Assembly (NCBI RefSeq): GCF_003850565.1
Contig: NZ_CP027706.1
Location: forward strand, 1,674,001 to 1,738,000
DNA: 64,000 nucleotides
Origin: Pseudomonas sessilinigenes
Lineage (GTDB): Bacteria > Pseudomonadota > Gammaproteobacteria > Pseudomonadales > Pseudomonadaceae
Reading direction: 5' to 3'
The translations under genes were made by a program, and so were the position numbers. The notes below the pieces were generated by a model that ran no database searches, was not told the DNA's origin, and saw nothing but the letters and a program-made list of their open reading frames with translations. This document shows positions 44,519-53,252 of this stretch, one piece after another. Numbering within the stretch: position 1 is the first letter of the stretch; every line of letters starts with the position of its first letter.

Positions 44519-45929
44519 TGATCTCCAGCCGGCCCAGGAGCATGCCCAGGGACAGGATCCACTTGGCGGCATCCGGCAGGGTGGAGAAATTGCCCGCCGG
44601 GCCGATGGTTTCGCCAAGGCCCGGGCCCACGCCGGATACGGTGCTGGCGGCACCGGTCAGGGCGGTCATCCAGTCCAGGCCCAGCAGCGACAGGGCCAGG
44701 GCGATCATGCAGATGGTAATGGCGAAGAAGAACGAGAAGGTCAGGATCGAACGGACGATTTCCTCGTCCAGGCGATGACCGTTGTACTTCTGCTTGATCA
44801 CCGCCCGTGGGTGGATCAACTGGTTGAGGTTGGCCTTGAGCAGGATGTAGGCCACCTGGAAGCGGAAAATCTTGATCCCGCCGGCGGTGGAGCCCGAGCA
44901 GCCACCGACGAAGCCCAGGTAGAAGAACAGCATCAGCGAGAAGTTGCCCCACAGGCTGTAGTCACCCAGGGCAAAGCCGGTGGTGGTGACCACCGAGGTC
45001 ACGTTCAGTGCCACGTGGCGCAGGGCATCGAGCCAATGCAGGTTGGTGGTCCACCAGTACCAGGTGCCGAGGACCAGCCAGGTCACCAGGAGCATGCCCA
45101 GCAAACCCTGGACTTGCTGGTCCTTGATCAGCGCCCGGCGATTGCCACGCAAAGTGGCCACGTACAGGGTGAAGGGCAGGCTGCCGAGGATCATCACCAG
45201 CACGGCCACCCAGTGCACCGCCGGTTGCTTCCAGTGCGCCAGGGACTCGTCGGAGGTCGAGAAACCACCTGTGGAAATGGCCGACATGGCGTGATTGATG
45301 GCGTCGAATACGCTCATCCCGGCCCACCAGAAAGCCAGGCTGCCAACGATGGTGATGCCGACATAGGTGGCGACGATCAACCGGGCCACCATGTGCGAGC
45401 GCGGCATGACCTTTTCCGAGCGATCCGAGGACTCAGTCTGGAACAGTCGCATGCCACCGATGCGCAGCAGCGGCAGGATCGCCACCGCCATGCCGATGAA
45501 GCCGATGCCACCGAGCCAGTGCAGCAGCGAGCGCCAGATCAGGATGCCCGGGGACATGTCGTCCAGCCCGCTGAGCACGGTGGAGCCGGTGGCAGTGATG
45601 CCCGACATGCTCTCGAAGAACGAGTCGGTGTAGCTGATGTGCTGGGTCAGCAGGAACGGCAGGGCGGCGAAGATACACACCACCACCCAACTGGACACGG
45701 TCAGCAGGTACATGTCCCGGGGGCGCAGGTGAACATGCTCGGGGCGCCCGGGAATCACCAGGGCCAGGCCGGCGATGAAGGTGATCATGCTGGCCCAGAG
45801 GAACGACGGCAGGTCGCCGGTTCGTTCGAAGATCACCAGCGTTGCCATCGGCACGACCATGGCGATGGCCAGGGTGATGAGGAAGATGCCGATAATGAAA
45901 CCAATGATCCTGAGGGTCGGCAACGCCAT
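44475..45929 (-). CDS. trkH: Trk-type potassium uptake protein TrkH
   Basis: A 484-residue potassium transporter of the Trk/Ktr superfamily with four membrane-pore-membrane repeats. Selectivity-filter loops are seen as GITATGSTVLSGL, SAISTGGFSTSDESL, SVVTTTGFALGDYSL and TGAASTVSGVGPGLGE, each placing a filter glycine (ATG, TGG, TTG, SG) as in TrkH. It needs the cytoplasmic regulator TrkA, which is not in this window. The C-terminal coding end overlaps the convergent AraC gene. Confidence 0.92.
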   Translation of the reverse strand: MALPTLRIIGFIIGIFLITLAIAMVVPMATLVIFERTGDLPSFLWASMITFIAGLALVIPGRPEHVHLRPRDMYLLTVSSWVVVCIFAALPFLLTQHISYTDSFFESMSGITATGSTVLSGLDDMSPGILIWRSLLHWLGGIGFIGMAVAILPLLRIGGMRLFQTESSDRSEKVMPRSHMVARLIVATYVGITIVGSLAFWWAGMSVFDAINHAMSAISTGGFSTSDESLAHWKQPAVHWVAVLVMILGSLPFTLYVATLRGNRRALIKDQQVQGLLGMLLVTWLVLGTWYWWTTNLHWLDALRHVALNVTSVVTTTGFALGDYSLWGNFSLMLFFYLGFVGGCSGSTAGGIKIFRFQVAYILLKANLNQLIHPRAVIKQKYNGHRLDEEIVRSILTFSFFFAITICMIALALSLLGLDWMTALTGAASTVSGVGPGLGETIGPAGNFSTLPDAAKWILSLGMLLGRLEIITVFVLCIPAFWRH

Positions 45930-46049
45930 GTGTTCGGCTCGGGCTGGAGGGGAAAGGCGCTCATTCTACCTGCGGGGCAGGGCATGTAAACCGGCACCCT
46001 GCCGGCAGATCCCGCTAGAATAGCCAGACATTTTTCTAGGAGGTGGCCG

Positions 46050-46616
46050 ATGGAGGCTCTCGACGCTTTGCTCAACCGTGTTTCCGTGCCGCGCCTGGTG
46101 GAGCCCGCGCCTTCGGCGCAGCAGCGCGAAGCCTTGTTCGCCGCTGCCCTGCGTGCGCCCGATCATGGCCAACTGCGGCCCTGGCGTTTTCTGACCGTCG
46201 AGGGTGAAGCTCGCGATCGCTTGGGCGAGCTGTTGGTCGAGGCGGTGCAGTTGCAGGGGGGCGAAGTGACCCAGGCGGCGCTGGACAAGGCCCGGGCCAT
46301 GCCGTTGCGTGCGCCGCTGGTGGTCGTGGTGGTTGCCCGTCTGCAGGAGCACTTCAAGGTGCCTCGGTCCGAGCAGTTGCTGGCGGCTGGCTGCGCCGCC
46401 CATGGCATTCTCCTGGCGGCCTATGCCCAGGGGGTCGGTGCAGTGTGGCGCACCGGCGAGCTGTCCTACTCGCCCCATGTGGCCAAGGGCCTGGGCCTGG
46501 CCAAGAATGAAGAGATCATCGCTTTCCTGTATCTGGGCACCCCGTTGAACGAGCCCCGGATCGCTCCGAAAGTCGATACCAGCGAGTTCGTCAGCGCCTG
46601 GACCGCCAAGGCCTGA
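46050..46616 (+). CDS. Nitroreductase family NAD(P)H-dependent flavoprotein (YdjA-like)
   Basis: A 188-residue nitroreductase of the minimal YdjA group: the phosphate-binding APDHGQLRPWRF block, central HGILLAAYAQGVGAVWRTGELSY, and C-terminal FLYLGTPL. These FMN dimers reduce nitro compounds or other quinone-like substrates; the physiological substrate is unknown. A TAGGAGG ribosome binding site lies just before the ATG. It is convergent with the cpxA-like gene across a REP-like element. Confidence 0.88.
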   Translation: MEALDALLNRVSVPRLVEPAPSAQQREALFAAALRAPDHGQLRPWRFLTVEGEARDRLGELLVEAVQLQGGEVTQAALDKARAMPLRAPLVVVVVARLQEHFKVPRSEQLLAAGCAAHGILLAAYAQGVGAVWRTGELSYSPHVAKGLGLAKNEEIIAFLYLGTPLNEPRIAPKVDTSEFVSAWTAKA

Positions 46617-46637
46617 CCAGCACCTCTCGATGGCCTT

Positions 46638-46684
46638 GCGGGCAAGCCCGTTGTTGCCGGAAGCGGCGACAACGGCTTGCCCGC
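46638..46684. repeat. REP-like inverted repeat between convergent genes
   Basis: GCGGGCAAGCCCGTTGTTGCC and an almost exact inverse GGCGACAACGGCTTGCCCGC separated by a few bases. The form matches pseudomonad REP elements and may stop transcription from both sides. Confidence 0.7.
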
Positions 46685-46691
46685 ATCAGGT

Positions 46692-48032
46692 TCAGGGCTG
46701 CGCCAGTGCGCCAGGCACGAGGGGGAGTTCCAGGGTAGCGATGAAGCCCCCCGTGGGGTGATTGTCCAGGCTCAGACTGCCACCATGGCGTTCTACCGCC
46801 CGGCGCGCGATGGCCAGCCCCAGGCCATGCCCGGCGGCGCTTTGTCCCGGGGCGCGGAAGAACGGCTCGCCCAACTGGCCCAGGTATTCCACGGGTGCAC
46901 CAGGACCATGGTCGCGCACGCTGATCAGGATTCGTTCGCCCAGGCGCTGGGCCTGGACCTCGATCGGTTGCCCGGCGGGATTGAAGCGCTGGGCATTGCG
47001 CAGCAGGTTGTCCAGGGCTCGTTCGAGCAGGGTGGGCCAGCCACGTATCTGCAACTGGGGCTGGGCATCGATCTGTACCTCCTGCTCGGAGCAGGCCAGC
47101 TGGGCGTCTTTCTGCAAGGCCAGGAGCAGGGCATTGAGGTCCACCTCCTCGGCACTGGCGTTGTCGGCATCGACTCGGGCCAGGACCAGGATCTCACTGA
47201 TCAGGGCCTCCAGGCGGTCGCACTCGCGGGTCAGCCGCGGCCAGAGCTGTTCCCGCTCCTGGGGGGCGGCCCGTTCCGCCAGCGCCAGGGCGATACGCAG
47301 GCGTGCCAGGGGCGAGCGCAGTTCATGGGACACGTCGTGCAGCAGTTGGCGCTGGCTGCCGATCAGCCCTTGCAGGCGCGAACCCATGCGGTTGAAGTCC
47401 CGGGCCAGCACGCCAAACTCGTCGCGGCGGTTGGCCAGGCGCGCCAGGCTGTTCTGCTGGTAGGTGGTCTGGCCCAGGTCGTGCACCGCGCCGCGCAAGC
47501 GGCTCAAGGGACGGGTGATGGATAGCGTCACCAGCAGGCTGAACAGGGTCAGTACCACCAGGGCGATGGCCAGGGCGCTAAGGGGCCAGGTCAGGCTGTC
47601 GCGGTGCCAGGCGTTCAGCTCCGGGTGAGGAATGCGGTAGATGAACAGGTAGGTGTCGTCGGTTCGCGGGCTGGTGTATTCCGCGGTCAGGCGGCGCCAG
47701 GGCAGGCGCCGGTCATCGTTGTTCTGGCGTGCCTCGAAGGCGGCCGCGCGACGCGGGAAGGTGCCGCGCACCACCGGGTCGCCACTTTCGTTGAGTACCT
47801 GGACATCGATGTGATACTGGCGCTTGCGTTGCTGGAGGATTTCCTGGGCGGCGTCCTCGCCTTGCTCCTCATAGGTTTGCGTCCATTGCTCGGCGAGGGT
47901 GTTGAGGCCCGGATGACGACTGAGAATCCAGGCATCCTGGTTAAGCATATGGCCCAGCAGGATCGACAACCCGGCCACCAGGGCGATAGCCAGCCAGAAG
48001 CTGGCCAGGACACGCCAGAACAATGAGCGCAC
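46692..48032 (-). CDS. cpxA: CpxA-like sensor histidine kinase
   Basis: A 446-residue inner-membrane kinase: helix 1 (residues 8-28), a periplasmic sensor (about 30-148), helix 2 (149-172), HAMP with ITRPLSRLR at 172-180, the phosphorylated H236 in HDVSHELRSPLARLR, and the ATPase blocks DNLLRNAQRF, DHGPGAP and GHGLGLAI. Periplasmic domain length and gene order (regulator, Spy/CpxP-like, kinase) match P. aeruginosa PA3204-PA3206. It should sense envelope stress and phosphorylate the neighbouring regulator. Start is GTG with AAGGAG 7 bp upstream. Confidence 0.85.
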   Translation of the reverse strand: MRSLFWRVLASFWLAIALVAGLSILLGHMLNQDAWILSRHPGLNTLAEQWTQTYEEQGEDAAQEILQQRKRQYHIDVQVLNESGDPVVRGTFPRRAAAFEARQNNDDRRLPWRRLTAEYTSPRTDDTYLFIYRIPHPELNAWHRDSLTWPLSALAIALVVLTLFSLLVTLSITRPLSRLRGAVHDLGQTTYQQNSLARLANRRDEFGVLARDFNRMGSRLQGLIGSQRQLLHDVSHELRSPLARLRIALALAERAAPQEREQLWPRLTRECDRLEALISEILVLARVDADNASAEEVDLNALLLALQKDAQLACSEQEVQIDAQPQLQIRGWPTLLERALDNLLRNAQRFNPAGQPIEVQAQRLGERILISVRDHGPGAPVEYLGQLGEPFFRAPGQSAAGHGLGLAIARRAVERHGGSLSLDNHPTGGFIATLELPLVPGALAQP

Positions 48033-48053
48033 GCAAACTCCTTGAATGCAAGA

Positions 48054-48079
48054 AGCCCAGTGGCAGGGGCCACTGGGCT
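48054..48079 (-). terminator. Strong hairpin between the spy-like gene and cpxA
   Basis: Perfect 11-bp stem AGCCCAGTGGC / GCCACTGGGCT with a 4-nt loop in the 65-bp gap. Read on the minus strand only TTCTTGCATT follows, so it is more likely a partial terminator or RNA-stability element that lets the chaperone be made in excess over the kinase. Confidence 0.5.
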
Positions 48080-48097
48080 GGGTAGGACGCTAGCGCA

Positions 48098-48535
48098 TTA
48101 TTGCGCCTTTTGCGGTTGTTGCGCTTGCCAGGCCTTGAACTGGGCCCATTCGGCGCGCCGTTCTTCCTGCTTCTTGACGATGGCGTCGAACTGTTTCTGC
48201 TGTTCAGGCTTGAGCAGGGCACGGATATCGGCCTGGGTCTTCTGGTGCTTGGCAGCCAACTCGTCCTTCATGGCCTTCTGGTCGGCCGGGGAGAGTTTCT
48301 CCAGGTACTTCTCCACGAGCGCCTTGCGTTCGTGCATTTGCTCGCCCATCAGCTTGCCGATCTGCTGGCGCTGCTCGCGGCTCAGGTCCAATTGGCTCCA
48401 GGGGCCTTTGCCGCGCATGTGCTCGCTGTGCCAGGGGCCGTTCATCGGGCCCATCGCAGCGCTGCCTTCAGGCGCGGCCATGGCCAGGGTCGGCAGGGCG
48501 GCGGCGAACATCAGGGCGATCAGGGTCTTGCGCAT
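48098..48535 (-). CDS. Spy/CpxP-like periplasmic protein
   Basis: A 145-residue protein with signal peptide (MRKTLIALMFAAALPTLAMA) and a helical mature part with the Spy/CpxP-family L-T-x-x-Q-like segments (LDLSREQRQQIGKLM and LLKPEQQKQFDAIV) and high Lys/Gln/Glu content. E. coli Spy is an ATP-independent chaperone and CpxP a feedback inhibitor of CpxA. Its place between the regulator and kinase genes suggests a CpxP-like feedback role. A tandem GTAAA box lies about 90 bp upstream of its start. Confidence 0.82.
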   Translation of the reverse strand: MRKTLIALMFAAALPTLAMAAPEGSAAMGPMNGPWHSEHMRGKGPWSQLDLSREQRQQIGKLMGEQMHERKALVEKYLEKLSPADQKAMKDELAAKHQKTQADIRALLKPEQQKQFDAIVKKQEERRAEWAQFKAWQAQQPQKAQ

Positions 48536-48617
48536 GGTGTGTCTCCTTGTCTCATTCCCGGTCAGTTCCGGATGAGTTCAGGTTACGCACCTCAAGGTCA
48601 GCGGCAGTCAGTGGAGA

Positions 48618-48633
48618 GTAAAGCTTGGGTAAA
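48618..48633. promoter_or_regulatory. Candidate CpxR-type binding box upstream of the spy-like gene
   Basis: Two direct GTAAA repeats separated by 6 bp (GTAAA at 48618-48622 and 48629-48633). The E. coli CpxR consensus is GTAAA with a 5-bp spacer, so this is a near match in the opposite orientation to the gene. Confidence 0.5.
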
Positions 48634-48722
48634 GACGCAGAACCAACAGCCTGACAAAACCTGCACGCAGGATGTGCAAGGCTGGTTGTTCACGCCGGCG
48701 CGCGCTCCACCGGGGGCAAGTG

Positions 48723-49400
48723 CTACAGGCTGTAGTAGTAGCCGCGGCTGCGCAGGGCCACGATCCTCGGACGGCCATCCGGGTAGGGGCCGATCTTCTT
48801 GCGCAGGTTGCTGACGTGCATGTCCAGGCTGCGGTCATACAGGGTCAGCTTGCGGCCCAGGGCGATCTGCGCCAGTTCCTGCTTGTCCAGGGGCTCACCC
48901 GGTTGCTTGAGCAATGCCTCGAGCAGGCGGCTTTCGGAGACCGTGAGGCTGATGTCCTGGTCGTCGAGGGTGACCACGCCGCGCACGGGGCTGAAGCACA
49001 GGTCGCCCAGTTCCATCTGGCTGGATGCCGCCACGGGATGGCTGCGGCGCAGCACGGCACGCAGGCGTGCGGTCAGTTCCCGAGGGTCGCAGGGCTTGGC
49101 CAGGTAATCGTCGGCGCCCAGCTCCAGGCCGAGGATGCGGTCCAGCGGTTCGCCACGGGCCGAGAGCATCAGCACCGGCAGGTCCGGATGGTCGTTGCGC
49201 AGTTGCTTGAGCAGTTCCAGGCCGCTGCCGTCGGGCAGCATCACATCCAGTACCACTGCCGCAGGAGCTGCCTCGGCCAGCGCCTTGCGGGCGCTCAGGC
49301 CGTCATGGCAGGCGCGGACCACAAAGCCTTCCTGGGCCAGCCAACTGCCCAGGAGCTCACATAGTTCCTGGTCGTCATCAATCAGTAACAGGTCGCTCAT
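48723..49400 (-). CDS. cpxR: CpxR-like OmpR-family response regulator
   Basis: A 225-residue regulator: receiver domain (residues 1-120) with acidic pocket D8-D9-D10 in LLIDDDQE, phosphoacceptor D52 in LDVMLPDG and conserved K in LAKPCDP; winged-helix DNA-binding domain (130-225) with VSESRLLEALLKQPG and DRSLDMHVSNLRKKIG. It should be phosphorylated by the kinase encoded two genes on. A small coiled-coil membrane protein gene lies 7 bp upstream and probably leads the operon. Confidence 0.87.
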   Translation of the reverse strand: MSDLLLIDDDQELCELLGSWLAQEGFVVRACHDGLSARKALAEAAPAAVVLDVMLPDGSGLELLKQLRNDHPDLPVLMLSARGEPLDRILGLELGADDYLAKPCDPRELTARLRAVLRRSHPVAASSQMELGDLCFSPVRGVVTLDDQDISLTVSESRLLEALLKQPGEPLDKQELAQIALGRKLTLYDRSLDMHVSNLRKKIGPYPDGRPRIVALRSRGYYYSL

Positions 49401-49407
49401 GAATCAC

Positions 49408-49824
49408 TCAATTTAGCCATTGTCGACGCTTGCGATGTCCACCACTGGCAAAGATACCGCAGAGCAGGGCGATGAGGGCGACGCCGCCACCGGTGATGAA
49501 CCATTGCTGCTGGTCGGTCAGAAGGTTCGGTGCCGGGCTGGCCAGGCTCTCCTTGAGTTGCAGCTTGAGGCGCTGGTTCTCCTGGCGCAAGCGCGTCAGT
49601 TGCGGGCTTTCTCTTTCGGCATCGGCATCGGCATTTTGCAGCTGCTTGCTCAGTTCTTCGCGCAGGCGCTCGCTTTCTTTCAAGCGTTGCTGCAACTCGG
49701 TGATCTGGCTACCGGCGCTCAGGGACAATGGCGTGGAATATCCGCCGTCCTGGGGTTCCTCGGCAAGGGCCGGAGCCCCGATCGACAACATGACCAACAA
49801 CAGGCACAGCGGACCTTGGCGCAT
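49408..49824 (-). CDS. Secreted coiled-coil protein with C-terminal membrane anchor
   Basis: A 138-residue protein with signal peptide (MRQGPLCLLLVMLSIGAPALA), a coiled coil of about 60 residues (TELQQRLKESERLREELSKQ and RQENQRLKLQLKE), one membrane helix (FITGGGVALIALLCGIFA) and a basic RKRRQW tail. It has no SH3 domain, though pseudomonad homologues are sometimes listed as SH3-like or as initiation factor 2 fragments. The coiled coil should face the periplasm, which fits a part in envelope sensing with the downstream CpxR-like regulator; that is inference. Confidence 0.7.
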   Translation of the reverse strand: MRQGPLCLLLVMLSIGAPALAEEPQDGGYSTPLSLSAGSQITELQQRLKESERLREELSKQLQNADADAERESPQLTRLRQENQRLKLQLKESLASPAPNLLTDQQQWFITGGGVALIALLCGIFASGGHRKRRQWLN

Positions 49825-49935
49825 CGAAACTCCTGATTCCAAACGAGTGTTGGGCAGGTTGTCGGCCATCGAACGAGAATAATGAGCGATTGAGAACGCG
49901 ATGAACCCTGAAGGTTCATCGCACTTTCAGGGACG

Positions 49936-50235
49936 TTACGGCATCGATTGCTTGAAAGGCTTGACCACGACGTTGTCGTAGACGCCAGCGGTCACGAACG
50001 GGTCGGCCGCGGCCCAGGCCTGGGCTGCTGCGAGGGAGTCGAACTGGGCAACGATCAGGCTGCCGCTGAAGCCCGCTGCGCCTGGGTCCTCGCTGTCCAC
50101 GGCGGGATGCGGGCCGGCCAGTACCACACGGCCTTCGGCCTTGAGCTGTTGCAGGCGCTCAAGGTGTGCCGGACGGGTGGCCAGGCGTTTTTCCAGGGAG
50201 TTGGCAACGTCGGTGGCAATGATTGCGTAAAGCAT
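49936..50235 (-). CDS. YciI-like protein
   Basis: A 99-residue protein of the YciI family (dimeric alpha-beta barrel): opening [10 protein letters not shown] with the strand carrying the conserved Asp-Ser segment, central [11 protein letters not shown] (His-Leu pair), and [18 protein letters not shown]. Family members are proposed enzymes, with an Asp-His dyad in the cleft, but the reaction is unknown. The start lies 1 bp after the stop of the septation protein gene, so they are co-translated. Confidence 0.88.
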   Translation of the reverse strand: MLYAIIATDVANSLEKRLATRPAHLERLQQLKAEGRVVLAGPHPAVDSEDPGAAGFSGSLIVAQFDSLAAAQAWAAADPFVTAGVYDNVVVKPFKQSMP

Positions 50236-50236
50236 G

Positions 50237-50833
50237 TCAGTCCTCGGTTTTCGGGGTAGTGGGATCAGCGTCATGCAGGTGGCGCGACAGGTAGATCCCC
50301 TGGCCCACCAGGAACAGCACGGTCATGCCCAGGCTACCGAAGACCTTGAAGTCGACCCAGATGCTCTGGAAGGTGAAGGCGACGAACAGGTTGGCCGCGC
50401 CGCAGAACAGGAAGAACGCGATCCAGGCGATGTTCAGGCGAGTCCATACCGCATCCGGCAGGGTCAGGGCGTGGCCCATGATGCGCTTGATCAGCAGTTT
50501 GTCGCCGATGAAGTGACTGCCGATGAACGCCAGGGCGAACAGCCAGTTGACCACGGGGGCCTTCCACTTGAGGAAGGTTTCGCTGTGGAAGGCCAGGGTC
50601 AGGCTGCCGAAGACCAGGCAGGCGATCAGGGTCAGCCACTGGCTTTTTTCCAGCTTGCGCTGGGAAATGAACAGTGCGCCGTAGACCACCAGGGAACTGA
50701 TGATCAGCACCGCCGTGGCGCTGTAGATACCGCCCAGGGTGACTTGTTGACCGGCGAGGTCGACGACGCGAGGGTCGATTTTGTAGACGATGAAGAACAG
50801 GAACAGCGGGATGAAGTCGATGAATTGTTTCAC
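50237..50833 (-). CDS. yciB: Inner membrane intracellular septation protein A (YciB)
   Basis: A 198-residue membrane protein of the YciB/IspZ family with five helices: opening [18 protein letters not shown], central [28 protein letters not shown], and [20 protein letters not shown]. It contributes to normal septum and cell envelope formation in E. coli. Start is GTG at 50833, giving the usual family length. It is divergent from the PHP nuclease gene and precedes the YciI gene. Confidence 0.9.
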   Translation of the reverse strand: MKQFIDFIPLFLFFIVYKIDPRVVDLAGQQVTLGGIYSATAVLIISSLVVYGALFISQRKLEKSQWLTLIACLVFGSLTLAFHSETFLKWKAPVVNWLFALAFIGSHFIGDKLLIKRIMGHALTLPDAVWTRLNIAWIAFFLFCGAANLFVAFTFQSIWVDFKVFGSLGMTVLFLVGQGIYLSRHLHDADPTTPKTED

Positions 50834-50920
50834 AGTGGCAGCCAGGAGCAGGATGTGTCGGCATAATAACAAACATCCTTGGTAGCGAAAGCGCCAGCTG
50901 ACTTGAGGTTTTATTGTCCC

Positions 50921-51781
50921 GTGAACGTTGATTTGCACTGCCACAGTACGGCTTCCGACGGCGCCCTGGCGCCGGCGGCGGTGGTTGCCCGGGCGTATGA
51001 GAAAGGCGTGCGAATCCTCTCCCTGACCGACCACGACACCGTCGAGGGCCTGGCCGAGGCGCGTGAGGCCGCCCGGGCGTTGGGCATGCAGTTGGTCAAT
51101 GGCGTGGAACTGTCCTGTACCTGGGGCGGCGCCACCATCCATGTGCTGGGTTATGGCTTCGATACCGAGGCTCCGGCATTGGTGGCGGCCATTGGCAAGT
51201 TGCATGAGGGGCGCTGGCTGCGGGCCGAGGAAATCAGCCGCAAGCTGGCCCTCAAGGGCATGCCCGGGGCTCTGGAAGGCGCCAGGGCGATCCAGCAGGA
51301 GCTGGGCGACAGCGGCAATGCGCCGGCGCGGCCACATTTTGCCGACTATCTGGTGCGCGCAGGATTCGTCAAGGATCGTGCCGAAGCGTTTCGCAAATGG
51401 CTAGGGGCCGGCAAGCTGGGGGACGTCAAGCAGCACTGGCCGACCCTGGAGGAAACCGTTGGCACCCTGCGCGAGGCCGGGGCCTGGGTCAGCCTGGCGC
51501 ATCCCTGGCACTACGATTTCACCCGCAGCAAGCGTCGCCGGTTGATTGCCGACTATATTCAAGCCGGTGGCCATGCCATCGAGGTCGTCAATGGTCACCA
51601 ACCCGCGGAGCAAGTGGGCAGCCTGTCCATCCTTGCCCGTGAATTCGGACTGCTGGTCAGTGCTGGCAGTGACTTCCATGGCCCGGGGGGCTGGTCCGAG
51701 ATCGGTGAGTACCGCCCGGTCCCAGAAGACCTGCCGCCACTTTGGTGTCGGTTCAAGCATGAGCCAATTATTGCCGCCTGA
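50921..51781 (+). CDS. PHP-domain RNase AM-like nuclease
   Basis: A 286-residue PHP phosphoesterase of the YciV/TrpH family. Metal-binding motifs are VDLHCHST at the N-terminus, [22 protein letters not shown] and GSDFHGP at the C-terminus. E. coli RNase AM (YciV) is a 5'-3' exoribonuclease that trims the 5' ends of 5S, 16S and 23S rRNA. Start is GTG at 50921; a reading frame continues 14 codons upstream without a better start. It begins a run of housekeeping genes on the plus strand. Confidence 0.85.
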   Translation: MNVDLHCHSTASDGALAPAAVVARAYEKGVRILSLTDHDTVEGLAEAREAARALGMQLVNGVELSCTWGGATIHVLGYGFDTEAPALVAAIGKLHEGRWLRAEEISRKLALKGMPGALEGARAIQQELGDSGNAPARPHFADYLVRAGFVKDRAEAFRKWLGAGKLGDVKQHWPTLEETVGTLREAGAWVSLAHPWHYDFTRSKRRRLIADYIQAGGHAIEVVNGHQPAEQVGSLSILAREFGLLVSAGSDFHGPGGWSEIGEYRPVPEDLPPLWCRFKHEPIIAA

Positions 51782-51794
51782 GCAGGTAGAGACA

Positions 51795-52424
51795 GTGAGT
51801 CAATTCTTCCAGATCCATCCGGAAAACCCACAGCCGCGCCTGATCAAGCAGGCCGTGGAGATCATTCGCGGCGGTGGCGTGGTGATTTACCCCACGGACT
51901 CGTCCTATGCCGTTGCCTGCCAGATGGGCGACAAGGGGGCGATCGAGCGGGTGCGACGCCTGCGCCAGCTGGACGACAAGCACAATTTCGCCCTGATCTG
52001 CAGCGACCTCTCGCAACTGGGGCTGTTCGCCAAGATCGATACCGGCACTTTTCGCTTGCTCAAGGCCCATGTGCCAGGGCCCTATACCTTCATTCTCAAT
52101 GCCACCCGTGAAGTACCGCGCCTGTTGCTGCACCCCAAGCGCCGCACCATCGGCCTGCGGGTGCCCAGCAATCCCATCGCCCTGGCGCTCCTGGCCGAGC
52201 TGGGAGAGCCGCTGATGAGCGTCAGCCTGATCATGCCTGGCGACACCGAGGCGCTGAGCGACCCATATGAGATGCGTCAGTTGCTGGAGCACCAGGTCGA
52301 CCTGATCATCGACGGCGGTTTTGGCAGCACCGAATCCTCCACGGTGATCAGCCTCGCCGACGGCGAACCGCAAGTGATCCGCGTTGGTTGCGGCGATCCT
52401 GCACCCTTCATGGCCGAGGCCTAG
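51795..52424 (+). CDS. yciO: YciO-like L-threonylcarbamoyladenylate synthase homologue
   Basis: A 209-residue YrdC/Sua5-fold protein of the YciO group: GGVVIYPTDSSYAVACQ near the N-terminus, RRLRQLDDKHNFALICSDL with the K-x-R-like nucleotide loop, and GLRVPSNPIA. YrdC/TsaC makes the threonylcarbamoyl-AMP intermediate of tRNA t6A; YciO shares the fold and may have a weaker version of the activity. GTG at 51795 is chosen (VSQFFQIHPENP), which overlaps nothing; a longer start at 51759 would overlap the PHP gene. ScpA follows directly. Confidence 0.85.
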   Translation: MSQFFQIHPENPQPRLIKQAVEIIRGGGVVIYPTDSSYAVACQMGDKGAIERVRRLRQLDDKHNFALICSDLSQLGLFAKIDTGTFRLLKAHVPGPYTFILNATREVPRLLLHPKRRTIGLRVPSNPIALALLAELGEPLMSVSLIMPGDTEALSDPYEMRQLLEHQVDLIIDGGFGSTESSTVISLADGEPQVIRVGCGDPAPFMAEA

Positions 52425-53243
52425 ATGTCCGCAGTGGAAACCGTCGACGAACAGGCCGGCGCCCAGCAGGAGCTGCCATTTGCCATGGTCTACGGCCAGG
52501 CGGTCATGGAAATGCCCCTGGACCTGTACATTCCGCCCGATGCCCTGGAGGTCTTCCTCGAAGCCTTCGAGGGGCCTCTGGACTTGTTGCTGTATCTGAT
52601 TCGCAAACAGAACATCGACATCCTCGACATCCCGGTCGCGGAGATCACCCGCCAGTACATGGGGTATGTGGAGCTGATGCAGTCGGTACGCCTGGAACTG
52701 GCAGCCGAGTACCTGGTGATGGCCGCGATGCTGGCCGAGATCAAGTCGCGCATGCTCCTGCCTCGCTCCGAGGAGATCGAGGCGCAGGAGGATGATCCCC
52801 GGGCCGAGCTGATTCGCCGCCTGCAGGAGTACGAGCGTTTCAAGGCGGCTGCCGAGGGTATCGACGAGTTGAGCCGGGTGGGCCGCGATGTGCTGGTGCC
52901 CAAGCTCGACGCCCCCGAGGCCCGGGCGCGCAAGCTGGTGCCGGACGTGGCCCTGGAAGAGCTCTTGATGTCGATGGGCGAGGTGCTGCGTCGGGGGGAT
53001 ATGTTCGAAAGCCACCAGGTCAGCCGCGAGGCCTTGTCTACCCGCGAGCGCATGAGCGATGTGCTGGAGCGCCTCAAGGGCGGCGGCTTCGTGCCCTTTG
53101 TCGAACTGTTCACCGCCGAGGAAGGCCGCCTTGGGGTGGTGGTGACCTTCATGGCAATCCTCGAGCTGGTGAAGGAATCCCTGGTCGAGCTGGTGCAGAA
53201 TGAGCCTTTCGCGCCTATCCATGTACGGGCGCGAGCCGAATAA
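52425..53243 (+). CDS. scpA: Segregation and condensation protein A (kleisin)
   Basis: A 272-residue ScpA, the kleisin subunit that bridges the SMC dimer heads in chromosome segregation. The N-terminal SMC-binding helix is FEGPLDLLLYLIRKQNIDILDIPVAEIT; the middle region binds ScpB; the C-terminal winged helix reads VVVTFMAILELVKESLVELVQNE. Its start codon follows the yciO stop immediately. SMC itself is not in this window; pseudomonads may use ScpAB with SMC or leave room for MksBEF. Confidence 0.9.
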   Translation: MSAVETVDEQAGAQQELPFAMVYGQAVMEMPLDLYIPPDALEVFLEAFEGPLDLLLYLIRKQNIDILDIPVAEITRQYMGYVELMQSVRLELAAEYLVMAAMLAEIKSRMLLPRSEEIEAQEDDPRAELIRRLQEYERFKAAAEGIDELSRVGRDVLVPKLDAPEARARKLVPDVALEELLMSMGEVLRRGDMFESHQVSREALSTRERMSDVLERLKGGGFVPFVELFTAEEGRLGVVVTFMAILELVKESLVELVQNEPFAPIHVRARAE

Positions 53244-53252
53244 CGAGCTTAA

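Noticed and set aside
44424..45989. A 521-codon open frame opposite trkH
   Set aside because: Same antisense pattern; trkH on the other strand has all selectivity loops.
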